From Alphaproteobacteria bacterium UBA6038 (GTDB lineage Bacteria > Pseudomonadota > Alphaproteobacteria > Micropepsales > Micropepsaceae), in the NCBI GenBank assembly GCA_002429315.1, contig DIZC01000060.1, positions 1-42,726 of the forward strand: a stretch of DNA of 42,726 bases, given 5' to 3'. The notes below the pieces were generated by a model. The model searched no databases. It had not been told where the DNA came from and saw only the letters and a program-made list of their open reading frames with translations. Below are positions 1 to 9,019 of the stretch, one piece after another (position 1 is the stretch's first letter; each line of letters opens with the position of its first letter). The position numbers were made by a program, and so were the translations under genes.

Positions 1-81
1 AGGGATTCGAACCCTCGAGACGGCTCATCACCGTCTACGCACTTTCCAGGCGCGCGCCTTCAGCCTCTCGGCCACCTGTCC
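1..81 (-). tRNA. tRNA-Ser(GGA), 3' end cut by window edge
   Basis: On the minus strand the sequence folds as a long-variable-arm tRNA: 5' acceptor GGACAGG at 81-75, D-arm beginning GCC, and an anticodon loop CTGGAAA giving anticodon GGA. A variable-arm hairpin (ACGG..CCGT type) follows, then the T-arm GAGGGTTCGAATCCCT. The last T-stem bases, the 3' acceptor strand and any CCA lie left of base 1, so the gene is partial. The long variable arm plus GGA identifies serine. Confidence 0.92.
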
Positions 82-94
82 CAGGAGGGCCGCG

Positions 95-122
95 ACTATA
101 GCCAGCACGACTATAGTCGCAA
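95..122 (-). promoter_or_regulatory. Probable sigma-70-type promoter of tRNA-Ser
   Basis: Reading the minus strand, TTGCGA (122-117) is followed after 16 bases by TATAGT (100-95), and the tRNA 5' end begins 13 bases further on. Four of six and five of six bases match the -35 and -10 consensus. A perfect 12-bp palindrome, CGACTATAGTCG, sits in the spacer at 108-119. Confidence 0.5.
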
Positions 123-292
123 GGCGCCCGAAGCGCGGGCGGCGAGCCCAAACGGTTCTGGGACATCCTGTCTCAAACCATCGTACGTTGAAGCGAGATC
201 GCTGCTCCCTCGACGGCTCGAACCCTGATCATCAGCGCCTCTTGGTGGCGGCAGGCTTAAATCCTAGTGTCCCCGCGCAGCGGGAGCAGATC

Positions 293-2575
293 ATGCAGGT
301 TCGGAAATTCCATCTCGGCAGCGCCCTCGCTGTGCTTGCCGTGACGGCATTCGCAAATGCCGGCAGCCGGGCCCAGGCGCCTTCCCAGACCGTCCCGCAA
401 AGCCCGCTGTCGGCGATGGCGCCGTGGATGAACGCGTCACTGCCGCCCGACGACCGAGCCGATCTCGTCCAGGCACAGATGGCCCAGGACGAAGAACTCA
501 CCTTGGTGCGTGGGTACCTGGGTGTGGCCGCGCCCAGGACGCGCAGTCCGCAGCCGGCCTGGATGCTCCAAAACCTGCCCTCGTCCGCCGGTTACGTGCC
601 CGGCATTCCCCGGCTCGGCATCCCCGCCTTGCGCGAGACCGATGCGAGCCTCGGCGTCGCGAATGGCCGCCACATGCGCCCCGGCGATCAGGCGACCGCG
701 CTTCCGGCAAGCATCCTCACCGCCTCCACCTGGAACGCCGCGCTCGCCCACGATGCCGGCGTGATGCTGGGTACCGAGACCCGCGACAAGGGCTTCAACG
801 TTCTGCTCGACGGCGGCGTCGATCTTGCGCGCGAGCCCCGAAATGGCCGCACCTTCGAATACACCGGAGAAGACCCGCTGCTCGCCGGCGTGATCGCCGG
901 CGAAGTGATTCGCGGCGCGCAAGAACAGCACGTTCTGTCCACCGCCAAGCATTATGCCCTCAACGATCAGGAGAGCGGCCGTTTCGTGATGAGCGCGAAC
1001 ATGGACGAAGCCGCGATGCGCGAAAGCGACCTGTTGGCGTTCGAGATTGCGATCGAACATGGTGCCCCGGGCGCCGTCATGTGCGCCTACAACAAGGTGA
1101 ACGGCGTCTATGCCTGCGAAAACGATCTGCTGCTGAACAAGGTCTTGAAAGCCGAGTGGGGCTATCCGGGATTCGTGCTCTCCGACTGGGGCGCCGTACA
1201 CAGCGCGGCCATGGCGGCCAACAACGGCCTCGACCAGGAGTCGGCGTCGGTGCTGGACAAGCAGGACTTCTTTGCCGAGCCGCTGAAACAGGCGGTCGCA
1301 AGCGGAGACGTGAGCTCAGCGCGGCTGCACGACATGGCGCATCGTATTCTGCGCAGCATGTTTGTGCATGGCCTGTTCGACTATCCCGTCTCGCCCAAGC
1401 CGATCGCCACGGAGGCGGATGCGGCCGTGGCGGAGCGTACGGCCGAAGAAGGCATCGTGTTGCTGAAGAACCAGAACAATCTTCTGCCGCTCGCTCATCC
1501 ACAGCGGATTGCAGTGATCGGTGCGCACGCCGATCTGGGCGTGCTGTCGGGGGGCGGCTCCTCGCAGGTGATCCCTGTGGGGGACGATGCACGCAACGAG
1601 ATCCTTGTCGGCGGGCCGGTGACGAACGTTCCAAAAGTGGGCGTTCAAGTGCCCAGCGAGATCATGGTCTACGATCCTCCAGCGCCCCTCGCGACGATCC
1701 GCGCGCTGGCGGGTGGTGCGAGCGTGGCCTTCGACGACGGGACCGATGTTGCGCGCGCTGCGGCCGTGGCCAAGGCTGCCGATATCGCGATCGTGTTCGC
1801 ACAGCAATGGATGCGGGAAGGCCGCGATGTACCGGGGCTGTCTCTGCCGGCGAACCAAGACGTATTGATCGACGCGGTGGCGAGCGCAAACCCCCACACC
1901 ATTGTCGTGCTGGAGACGGGCGGGCCGGTGGTGATGCCGTGGCTAGCCAAAGCCGCCGCGGTGATGGAGGCGTGGTACCCCGGCCAAGGCGGCGCACAAG
2001 CGATTGCCCGCACTCTGTTCGGCCTGGCCAATCCTTCCGGGCGGCTCGCGATCACCTTTCCGCAAAGCGAAGCCCAACTGCCGCACCCCAGCCCTTCGAT
2101 CGCCATACAAAGCTCGTTGGACGTGAATTATGCCGAAGGCGCCAATGTGGGTTACAAGTGGTTCGAGGCGCAGAAGCTGACGCCGCTATTCCCCTTCGGG
2201 TATGGCCTTTCCTACACGAGCTTTCGCTACGGCGGATTGTCGGCACAGGGTGGTACTACCGTCACGGTGGGATTCGACGTGACGAATGCCGGCGCGCGTC
2301 TCGGCAAGGCGGTGGCTCAAATCTATGCCGCGCCGCCCGCGGCCGGTGGACGCGATGTGCGCCGCCTGATCGGCTGGAGCAAGATCGACTTGAAGCCTGG
2401 CGAAACACAGCATGTGAGCGTCACGGCCGACCCGCGCCTCCTCGCGCATTTCGACGCGGCGGCGCACAAATGGCATGTGGCGGCTGGCAATTATCTTGTG
2501 TCGCTTGGCGAGTCGTCCGCCACTGCCGCGGCCTATGCTTGGGTCCATGTGGATGAGAGCACGATCAAGCCGTAG
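293..2575 (+). CDS. Secreted glycoside hydrolase family 3 (beta-glucosidase/xylosidase type)
   Basis: This is a 760-residue GH3 enzyme that would cleave terminal beta-linked sugars from oligosaccharides outside the cytoplasm. The start at 293 is chosen because ATG follows a GGGAG ribosome site and opens a signal peptide (MQVRKFHLGSALAVLAVTAF, cleavage near SRAQA). The frame is open back to a TTG at 188, but that adds a poor leader. The GH3 lysine-histidine motif (TAKHYALND) lies near residue 219. The catalytic aspartate is in LSDWGAVHS near residue 297. The C-terminal (alpha/beta)6 domain carries LLKNQNNLLPL, and a fibronectin-III-like end carries PFGYGLSYTSF near residue 633. The GH2 gene starts inside the last codons, so the two are an operon. 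Exact substrate cannot be read from sequence. Confidence 0.92.
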   Translation: MQVRKFHLGSALAVLAVTAFANAGSRAQAPSQTVPQSPLSAMAPWMNASLPPDDRADLVQAQMAQDEELTLVRGYLGVAAPRTRSPQPAWMLQNLPSSAGYVPGIPRLGIPALRETDASLGVANGRHMRPGDQATALPASILTASTWNAALAHDAGVMLGTETRDKGFNVLLDGGVDLAREPRNGRTFEYTGEDPLLAGVIAGEVIRGAQEQHVLSTAKHYALNDQESGRFVMSANMDEAAMRESDLLAFEIAIEHGAPGAVMCAYNKVNGVYACENDLLLNKVLKAEWGYPGFVLSDWGAVHSAAMAANNGLDQESASVLDKQDFFAEPLKQAVASGDVSSARLHDMAHRILRSMFVHGLFDYPVSPKPIATEADAAVAERTAEEGIVLLKNQNNLLPLAHPQRIAVIGAHADLGVLSGGGSSQVIPVGDDARNEILVGGPVTNVPKVGVQVPSEIMVYDPPAPLATIRALAGGASVAFDDGTDVARAAAVAKAADIAIVFAQQWMREGRDVPGLSLPANQDVLIDAVASANPHTIVVLETGGPVVMPWLAKAAAVMEAWYPGQGGAQAIARTLFGLANPSGRLAITFPQSEAQLPHPSPSIAIQSSLDVNYAEGANVGYKWFEAQKLTPLFPFGYGLSYTSFRYGGLSAQGGTTVTVGFDVTNAGARLGKAVAQIYAAPPAAGGRDVRRLIGWSKIDLKPGETQHVSVTADPRLLAHFDAAAHKWHVAAGNYLVSLGESSATAAAYAWVHVDESTIKP

Positions 2576-4484
2576 CGCTTGCAAAGCGCATGCGTGGATT
2601 TGCATTGGCTTGCTCGCGCTGCTGGCTCGTCCTGCTTTGGCGGCGGAGCCGCTCGCCGGCTTGCTGCCGTCTCCCGTCCTGACGAATGCCGACAGTCGAA
2701 CCGGAATCGATCTCTCCGGACCGTGGCATTATTCCATCGATCCCTATCGCGATGGCTTGGCGGGGTTTCATGGCGGCGCCGCCGGCGCCGGTCATCGGCG
2801 CTATGACGACCTCGACGTCGCAGACGCCATGCGCAAGGACCCGAACGCGCTCTACGAGTACGACATGCAGCGTTCGCCGGTGGCCAAGCTGCCCGGCTCG
2901 TGGATAACGCACGATCGCACGTTGCGGCATTACGACGGACTGATGTGGTACCAGCGCATGTTCGATGCGGCCCCGCGGCCGGACGAGCGCGCCTTCCTGC
3001 GGTTCGGCGCTGCCAACTACACCGCCCGCGTTTATCTCAACGGCACCTTTGCCGGTATGCACGAAGGCGGCTCTACCCCGTTCGCCTTTGAAGTCACCAA
3101 GATCCTGCGCAGCGGTCGCAACCAGATCACGGTCGGCGTCGATTCAACCCGCACGGCCGACAGCGTTCCGCCGCCGGCGACCGACTGGGAGACCTATGGC
3201 GGCATTACCCGACCTATCCGGCTCGTGCTGACGCCAACGACATTCGTGGACGACTTCTGGATCCGGTTGACGCGAAATGGCCGCATCGCGGCGACGGTGC
3301 GCCTGAACGGTGCGCAGGCCTCCGACCAGCCTTTGCATGTCGCGATTCCGGCGATCGGGTTTTCGCTGGACGGCAAGACGGACGCAGACGGCGCGTGGAG
3401 CGGCGAGGCCGCGGCGCCCGCTTCGCTGCACCTGTGGTCGCCGGAGCAGCCGACGCTGTACGACGTGCAGGTCACGGCAGGCGCTGACGTGCTGCACGAT
3501 CGCGTCGGCTTCCGCACCATCGCCGTGCGGGGCGAAGATATCCTGCTCAACGGCAGACCGATCTTTCTCCGCGGCATCAGCCTGCACGAGGAGGAGTTCG
3601 GCGAAAATCCGGCGCGCGACATCACGCCGGAAGCCGCCCGCGCGCTGCTCGCCACGGCCAAGAGCTTGAATGCCAATTACGTCCGGCTCGCGCACTACCC
3701 GCATTCGGAGATCACCACCCGCATGGCCGACGAGCTGGGACTGCTCGTGTGGAGCGAGATTCCGGTCTACTGGTTGGTCAACTTCGCCAATCCGGCGACG
3801 CTGATCACCGCGCGGCGAATGTTGGCCGAGAACATCCTGCGCGACCGGAACCGGGCCTCGATCATCCTTTGGAGCGTGGGCAACGAGACGCCGCAGAGCG
3901 AGGTGCGGCTGACCTTCCTTTCGCAACTGGTGGACGATGTCCGCGCGCTGGACGATACGCGGCTGGTGTCCGCCGCCCTGTTCGCCAGGCGCGTGGAGCG
4001 CGGAGGACATCCGGAAATGCTGATCGACGATCCGCTCGTCTCCCGTCTCGATGTGATGGCGGTGAACACATATAACGGCTGGTATACGAGCGATCCTTTG
4101 AGCTCTCTGCCCTCGATTGCCTGGCGATCCGATTACGACAAACCGCTTATCCTGTCCGAGTTCGGCGCCGAAGCGCTGGCAGGCTACTATGATCCCAGAC
4201 AGCTGCACAAATTCTCGGAGGAGTTCCAGGCGGAGTATTATCGACAAACCTTGGCCATGACCGACAAGATCCCGTTTCTGCGCGGCATGTCGCCCTGGAT
4301 TCTGAAGGACTTCCGCTCACCGCGTCGGCAAAACCCCATCTATCAACAGGGCTGGAACCGCAAGGGGTTGGTGTCGGAGATCGGACAGCGCAAGGAAGCG
4401 TTCGGCGTCCTGGCTGAGCATTACAGACTGCTTGCTACTAAATGGGCGACCAGCAAGCCGAGCGGGTCAGGCGCGCGGCAATAG
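2553..4484 (+). CDS. Secreted glycoside hydrolase family 2 (beta-glucuronidase/galactosidase type)
   Basis: This is a 643-residue GH2 enzyme. The ATG at 2553 overlaps the 3' end of the GH3 gene by 23 bases and starts a signal peptide ending near ARPALAAEP, so translation is probably coupled to the upstream gene. Domain order is sugar-binding jelly roll, immunoglobulin-like middle, then TIM barrel beginning near DILLNGRPIFLRGISLHEE. The acid/base glutamate is E445 in WSVGNE and the nucleophile is E536 in ILSEFGAE. The length is slightly above that of a minimal beta-glucuronidase. Together with the GH3 enzyme and the convergent sugar transporter it suggests stepwise trimming of a plant-type oligosaccharide and import of the sugar. 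GH2 substrate (glucuronide, galactoside, mannoside) is unresolved. Confidence 0.9.
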   Translation: MRARSSRSACKAHAWICIGLLALLARPALAAEPLAGLLPSPVLTNADSRTGIDLSGPWHYSIDPYRDGLAGFHGGAAGAGHRRYDDLDVADAMRKDPNALYEYDMQRSPVAKLPGSWITHDRTLRHYDGLMWYQRMFDAAPRPDERAFLRFGAANYTARVYLNGTFAGMHEGGSTPFAFEVTKILRSGRNQITVGVDSTRTADSVPPPATDWETYGGITRPIRLVLTPTTFVDDFWIRLTRNGRIAATVRLNGAQASDQPLHVAIPAIGFSLDGKTDADGAWSGEAAAPASLHLWSPEQPTLYDVQVTAGADVLHDRVGFRTIAVRGEDILLNGRPIFLRGISLHEEEFGENPARDITPEAARALLATAKSLNANYVRLAHYPHSEITTRMADELGLLVWSEIPVYWLVNFANPATLITARRMLAENILRDRNRASIILWSVGNETPQSEVRLTFLSQLVDDVRALDDTRLVSAALFARRVERGGHPEMLIDDPLVSRLDVMAVNTYNGWYTSDPLSSLPSIAWRSDYDKPLILSEFGAEALAGYYDPRQLHKFSEEFQAEYYRQTLAMTDKIPFLRGMSPWILKDFRSPRRQNPIYQQGWNRKGLVSEIGQRKEAFGVLAEHYRLLATKWATSKPSGSGARQ

Positions 4485-4496
4485 CGCACCCGACAT

Positions 4497-5984
4497 TCAC
4501 GTCACCGGCGCCTTCACCTCGATCTTCTGGTCCGCGCGTGTCGCCCACATGTTCTGGATCGCCTCGAGGCTGCGGCGCTTGGTTTCCGGCACGAACCGCA
4601 TCACGAACAACGCGGCAACGATGCTGGCCGCGCCATAGAGCCAATAGGCGAAGCCGTGATTGAAGGCGGCGTTCAGCGCGGAACTGCGATCCATGATCGG
4701 GAAGGTGGTGGACACGAAAAAGTTTGTGATCCACTGCGCGGCCACCGCAATGGACATCGCTTTGCCCTTCACCGAATTGGGGAAGATTTCGGAGAGCAAC
4801 ACCCAAGTCACCGGCCCCCAGGACATGGCAAAGCCGCCGATATAGACAACCACCGCCAGGATGGCGATCGCCGAGGAGTTGCGGCTGCCGCTCGCGCCGG
4901 CCGTTGTGCTGACGAGGTGCAGGTCGAACAGGGTGCCGAGCGTGAGCATCGCTGCGGCCATGACCAGCGCTCCCAGGATGAGCAGCGGCTTGCGCCCCCA
5001 CCGGTCGACGGTGAACAGCGCGACGAGCGTGAAGACGGAGTTGGTCACCCCCACGACCACCGCCTGCCAGAACGCTGCGTCGGTGGAAGCGCCCATGTTT
5101 TCGAACATGGTCGGGGCGTAGTAGAGCACCGCGTTGATGCCGACGAGCTGCTGGAACACGCTCATCATGATGCCGACAAAAAGCACCAGCGCCCCGAAGC
5201 TGAGCAGTGGACGGGTATGTTCCACGAGCGTTTGTTCGATCTCGGCCAGCGTGGCTTCCGCCGCACCGATACCGACAAGTCGCCGGAGCACGGCCAGCGC
5301 CTCATCCTTGCGCTCCTTCAGCACCAGAAAACGGGGCGTTTCCGGCACGAGCAGCATGAACAGCATCAAAAGCAGCGCCGGAATGGCAGCCGACGCCAGC
5401 ATGTAACGCCAACCGGTGCTCAGCAGATATCCTCGGTTGCCGTGACTTTGGATAAAGGCGTTGATGTAATAGACGAGATTGATTCCCGCCACGATGGCGA
5501 TCTGCTGCAAGGTCACGAAGAGGCCACGCGAAGCGGGCGGCGAGATCTCCGCGATGTACATCGGCGCCAGCATCGAGGCCATCCCGATCGCGACTCCGCC
5601 CAAGATGCGATAGCCGATGAAGATCGGCAGCGCGTTGACACCGGTGAAGCCCAGGGCGCCCCAGCCGAATTCGGGAAAGCCCGAACCCAGCGAAGAGATG
5701 AAGAAGAGCAATCCGGCGAGCAGCAGACCGCTTCTGCGCCCGAGTCCCGTGGAGATCGCTCCCGCAACCGATGCGCCAATCACGCAGCCCAGGAGCGCAC
5801 AGCTGATCGCAAATCCGGACAAGGAGTTCCTGGCGCCTTCGGCCAGGTGCCGGGGATCGATGTAATTGGCATTGATCGCGTCGACCGCGCCGGAAATGAC
5901 GGCCGTGTCGTAGCCGAACAGCAGGCCACCGAGCGCCGCCGCCAGTGCGAGCGCCGTCACAAGCGCATAGTTGGCTCTCGCCAT
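4497..5984 (-). CDS. Sugar porter family MFS transporter (proton symporter)
   Basis: This 495-residue protein would have 12 membrane segments. Sugar-porter signatures are visible: GLLFGYDTAVISGA in helix 1, GRRSGLLLAG after helix 2, QQLVGINAVLYYAP in helix 7, DRWGRKPLLILG in the second-half loop, and PETKRRSLEAIQNMW at the end. These define the XylE/GalP-like group importing hexoses or pentoses by proton symport. A GGGAGG ribosome site precedes the ATG at 5984. The gene converges on the GH2 gene with only 12 bases between stop codons, so the glycosidase pair and the transporter are a natural uptake locus even though they are separate transcripts. Confidence 0.93.
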   Translation of the reverse strand: MARANYALVTALALAAALGGLLFGYDTAVISGAVDAINANYIDPRHLAEGARNSLSGFAISCALLGCVIGASVAGAISTGLGRRSGLLLAGLLFFISSLGSGFPEFGWGALGFTGVNALPIFIGYRILGGVAIGMASMLAPMYIAEISPPASRGLFVTLQQIAIVAGINLVYYINAFIQSHGNRGYLLSTGWRYMLASAAIPALLLMLFMLLVPETPRFLVLKERKDEALAVLRRLVGIGAAEATLAEIEQTLVEHTRPLLSFGALVLFVGIMMSVFQQLVGINAVLYYAPTMFENMGASTDAAFWQAVVVGVTNSVFTLVALFTVDRWGRKPLLILGALVMAAAMLTLGTLFDLHLVSTTAGASGSRNSSAIAILAVVVYIGGFAMSWGPVTWVLLSEIFPNSVKGKAMSIAVAAQWITNFFVSTTFPIMDRSSALNAAFNHGFAYWLYGAASIVAALFVMRFVPETKRRSLEAIQNMWATRADQKIEVKAPVT

Positions 5985-6073
5985 CGTGCCCCCTCCCTAC
6001 CGGGCAATCTTGCCCGACATCTGCTCCGAACGACAGGCTTCATATCCGCTTTCGACGCCTTCGGCACCCCGAT

Positions 6074-7051
6074 ATGGAGGCCTTCGCAAGTCGACTGCCG
6101 GATTGGCGTTCGGTTGGCGCCGGTGTAACAGGAGCGATCCGCGAAACGGAGAGCCGAGTGGCGGCCTTAAGAGAAAAGCTGCAATCCCGGACGTTCGTCC
6201 TGACCGCAGAGGTCACGCCGCCCCTCTCCAGCGATCCTAACGATCTGATGGGACGGGCTGCCCCGCTCAAAGATCTGGCCGATGCGGTGAATGTGACGGA
6301 TGGGGCCGGCGCGCGCGCGCATCTGGAATCGATCGTGGCGGCGGAGTTTCTTCTGCGTGCCGGGATCGAGCCGATTCTCCAGCTCACCTGCCGCGACCGC
6401 AATCGCATTGCGCTGCAGAGCCTGCTGGTTGGCGCCGCGGCACTTGGGATTCGCAATGTCCTGGCTTTGACCGGAGACAATCCCAAGGCCGGCGATCAAC
6501 CCGAAACCAAGCCGGTTTTCGATCTCGATTCCAGCGGCATCGTCGCCATTGCCGCTTCGATCCGGGATCGCCATCAGCTTCCTCACGGGCGCCCGGTCGG
6601 AGGAACGGCCGACTTTTTCATCGGCGTGGCCGACGCACCGCTCGATCCGCCGGCCGGCTGGGAACCGGACAGCCTGCGCAAGAAAATCGAAGCCGGCGCG
6701 CAGTTCGTCCAGACGCAGTTCTGCATGGATACTGCAATCCTCCGGCGCTACATCGCACGACTTCGCGAACATGGTCTCCTCGATCGCTGTCATATCCTCG
6801 TGGGCGTGGCGCCGCTCGCCTCGGCGCGCTCCGCCCGGTGGATCCGGGAAAGCCTCAAAGGCTCGATCATCCCGGACTGGATCGTGGAGCGCATGGACAA
6901 GGCAGCCGACGCGCGCGCCGAAGGCGAAGCGATTTGCGTCGACCTGCTTAGAGAGATGCGTGAGATCGACGGCGTGGCCGGCGCGCACGTCATGGCGCCG
7001 CTCAACGACGCGGCCATCCCGCGCGTGATCGAACAGATGCGAGCCGGGTAG
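6074..7051 (+). CDS. Methylenetetrahydrofolate reductase family protein
   Basis: This is an FAD-type TIM-barrel protein of the MetF superfamily, whose members reduce 5,10-methylene-THF to 5-methyl-THF. The barrel opens with FVLTAEVTPPLSSD (the usual MetF catalytic-glutamate strand) and continues with DAVNVTDGAGARAHLES, LQLTCRDRNRIALQS, LALTGDNP and GAQFVQTQFCMD. Start is uncertain. ATG 6074 gives 325 residues. GTG 6158, with ACGGAGA before it, gives 297, closer to the usual family length. The frame is open back to 5945, inside the divergent transporter gene. It departs from classical MetF at the first strand (TPP rather than FFPP). Nothing beside it is folate- or methionine-related, so a one-carbon catabolic side role is possible. 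Confidence 0.82.
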   Translation: MEAFASRLPDWRSVGAGVTGAIRETESRVAALREKLQSRTFVLTAEVTPPLSSDPNDLMGRAAPLKDLADAVNVTDGAGARAHLESIVAAEFLLRAGIEPILQLTCRDRNRIALQSLLVGAAALGIRNVLALTGDNPKAGDQPETKPVFDLDSSGIVAIAASIRDRHQLPHGRPVGGTADFFIGVADAPLDPPAGWEPDSLRKKIEAGAQFVQTQFCMDTAILRRYIARLREHGLLDRCHILVGVAPLASARSARWIRESLKGSIIPDWIVERMDKAADARAEGEAICVDLLREMREIDGVAGAHVMAPLNDAAIPRVIEQMRAG

Positions 7052-7112
7052 ATCGACAGGCGCTCCAGGCTGGGTGATTCATCGATGGCCGCAAGGTCCA
7101 AGCCGCCAGCCC

Positions 7113-8720
7113 TCAGTGCCTGCGCCAAAAGAACGTGCGGCTGTCGCGCAGAATTTCCCGCGCCGCATTGTGTCCGGGTATGCCGCTGACACCGCCGCCG
7201 GGATGGGTGCCCGCGCCACACATGTACAGTCCGCGGATTGGCGAGCGGTAATTGCCGTGACCCAGAACGGGCCGCGCGGAAAACATCTGATCGAACTCCA
7301 GCCGTCCGTGCATGATGTCGCCGCCCGTCAACCCGAACGTGCGCTCCAGGTCAAGCGGGCTGAACGCCTGGACCCCGATCACAGAGTTCCGGAAGCCGGG
7401 AGCGAACGCCTCGACCGTCCGGAGCATCAGGTCCGCCACCTCGTCGCGATGATCGTCCCACGAGCGACCGTCCGGCAACTCCGGCGCCACATGCTGGCAG
7501 AACAGGCTTGCAACGTGGCGCCCGGGCGGTGCGAGCGTATCGTCGATCACGCTGGGGACGAGCATCTCGACGATGGGCTTCTCGGACCATCCGTGCGCCC
7601 GCGCGTCGGTATAGGCCCGGTCCATATAGGCGAGGCTGGGTGCCATCACGATGCCGGTGTTGAGGTGCGGCCCCGGTTCCGGCAGGCAGGCAAACCGGGG
7701 CAGTTCCGACAGCGCCACATTCATGCGGAAAGTCCCCGAGCCGCAGCGATAGCGTTCGATGCGGTTGCGGAAATCCGGCGGCAGCTCAGACGCCTTCACC
7801 AGCCTCGTGAAAAGGAGCTTTGGATTTATCCCGGATACCACGCACCTGGCGGGATGCGTTTGGCCGCCTTCCGTCACCACGCCCACCGCGCGGCCGTTTT
7901 CCACGGCCACTTCGAGCACCGGATCGGCCGTTCGGATCCTCACACCCTTTTCGATGCAGGCCGCTGCCATCGCCTGGGCGATAGCGCCCATGCCGCCCAT
8001 CGCATGCCCCCACACGCCTTTGCTGCCGTTCACCTCCCCCACCACGTGATGCAGCAGCACGTAAGCCGAGCCGGGCGTATAGGGGCTCGCATAATTGCCG
8101 ACGATTGAATCGAAGCCGAGCAGCGCCTTGATCGGATCGCTTTCGAACCAGCGGTCCAGCCATTCGCCTCCGGATTGCGCAAACAGCGCCAGCAGATCCC
8201 GCTTGGCGGCCAAGCTCATCGAGGACAATCGCCGGCCCACAGCGGCGCTCCTGATCAATTCCGGAATGGCGTCCAGCCAGGTGGCCTCGCCAAAGTTCGG
8301 CGGCGTCTGCAGCAAGAGTGCGCGGACCGTATCGGCGACCGCTTGGAGTTCTGCCGTGTAGGCGCCTATCGCCTGCGCATCGCGGGCAGAGAATTTGGCG
8401 ATTTCCGCAGGCGCGGTGCCGAGCAGATAGTTGCGATCGTCGAGCGGCAGGAAGTTTGAGGCATAGCGCGGCACGATCCTCAGCCCGTGCCGCGCGAGAT
8501 CGAGATCGGCGATGACCTTGGGATGAAGCAAGGACACCGAATAGCTCGCCACCGAGTTGCGAAAGCCCGGGTGGAATTCCTCCGTGACCGCGGCGCCGCC
8601 GACGATGTGCCGCCGCTCAAAAACGGTGACCTCGTGCCCCGCGCGCGCGAGGTAGAACGCGCAGACGAGCGCGTTATGACCGCCGCCGATAATGGCGATG
8701 CCGCTGTCCGAACGCTTCAT
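7113..8720 (-). CDS. PYROXD2-like NAD(P)/FAD-dependent oxidoreductase
   Basis: This is a 535-residue flavoprotein of the phytoene-dehydrogenase-like/PYROXD2 group. A dinucleotide-binding motif (IIGGGHNALVCAFYLARAG) starts near residue 9 with the acidic VFERR end of strand 2, followed by VGGAAVTEEFHPG. The typical C-terminal FAD signature is GLYMCGAGTHPGGGVSG. The family covers desaturases and amine- or alkyl-chain oxidases, and the substrate is not predictable here. Its start is only 74 bp from the left end of the genomic island, so its upstream region is now island DNA. It is convergent with the MetF-family gene (61-bp gap). No good ribosome site is visible before the ATG. Confidence 0.88.
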   Translation of the reverse strand: MKRSDSGIAIIGGGHNALVCAFYLARAGHEVTVFERRHIVGGAAVTEEFHPGFRNSVASYSVSLLHPKVIADLDLARHGLRIVPRYASNFLPLDDRNYLLGTAPAEIAKFSARDAQAIGAYTAELQAVADTVRALLLQTPPNFGEATWLDAIPELIRSAAVGRRLSSMSLAAKRDLLALFAQSGGEWLDRWFESDPIKALLGFDSIVGNYASPYTPGSAYVLLHHVVGEVNGSKGVWGHAMGGMGAIAQAMAAACIEKGVRIRTADPVLEVAVENGRAVGVVTEGGQTHPARCVVSGINPKLLFTRLVKASELPPDFRNRIERYRCGSGTFRMNVALSELPRFACLPEPGPHLNTGIVMAPSLAYMDRAYTDARAHGWSEKPIVEMLVPSVIDDTLAPPGRHVASLFCQHVAPELPDGRSWDDHRDEVADLMLRTVEAFAPGFRNSVIGVQAFSPLDLERTFGLTGGDIMHGRLEFDQMFSARPVLGHGNYRSPIRGLYMCGAGTHPGGGVSGIPGHNAAREILRDSRTFFWRRH

Positions 8721-8793
8721 CGCGGCAGTACGGCGGACGCGTTTCCGAGCGCAGATCGGTCCGGCTTCGCCGCTCGTGATGGAGGCCGATAGC

Positions 8794-8816
8794 TGGTGCC
8801 GAGAAGAGGACTCGAA
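8794..8816. repeat. Distal attachment-site copy of the tRNA-Leu 3' end
   Basis: Seven bases TGGTGCC, one mismatch (G for C), then AGAAGAGGACTCGAA repeat the plus-strand sequence of the tRNA-Leu 3' end at 31370-31392 in the same orientation. The copy includes the complement of the encoded CCA, the acceptor strand and part of the T-arm. Similarity stops sharply on both sides. A chance 22/23 match to exactly this tRNA segment is unlikely. Confidence 0.88.
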
Positions 8817-8870
8817 GGTGTGTGAAAATGGCTGAAAGATGCCATAATGTGGCTCTCAACCCTTCGTACA

Positions 8871-8907
8871 TACCAACAGTGATACCAACAATCCGTGTTG
8901 GTACCAA
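8871..8907. repeat. TACCAACA repeats inside the left island end (candidate integrase arm sites)
   Basis: TACCAACA occurs at 8871-8878 and 8883-8890, with its inverse TGTTGGTA at 8896-8903, where it forms the palindrome TTGGTACCAA (8898-8907). The same octamer recurs three times at the other island end (31184-31236). Position close to each attachment core suggests arm-type binding sites for the integrase. This is inferred from placement only. Confidence 0.5.
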
Positions 8908-9019
8908 GAGGTGCGACTCCCGATTCCGTGATGTGCATTGCCGGTTTCGTCATATGCATCGATAGGTGCGGTAGGTCGGCGACCATTTCGGGGCTCGTGT
9001 CTGCTGAAAGATGCTCGAT

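Noticed and set aside
1..81. Second possible island boundary at tRNA-Ser
   Set aside because: No further copy of the tRNA-Ser T-arm/acceptor sequence was seen in the window and no integrase lies beside it.
424..2556. Long plus-strand open frame (710 codons) inside the GH3 gene
   Set aside because: Arginine-rich, no motifs, and fully covered by a frame with clear GH3 catalytic signatures; an artefact of high GC.
3144..4247. 367-codon minus-strand frame opposite the GH2 gene
   Set aside because: Covers the GH2 catalytic barrel, which is unambiguous on the plus strand.
4656..6128. 490-codon plus-strand frame opposite the MFS transporter
   Set aside because: Histidine/arginine-rich shadow; the minus strand has all sugar-porter motifs and a strong ribosome site.
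8866..8907. CRISPR-like short repeats
   Set aside because: Only three octamers in mixed orientation with no regular spacers; better explained as protein-binding sites.
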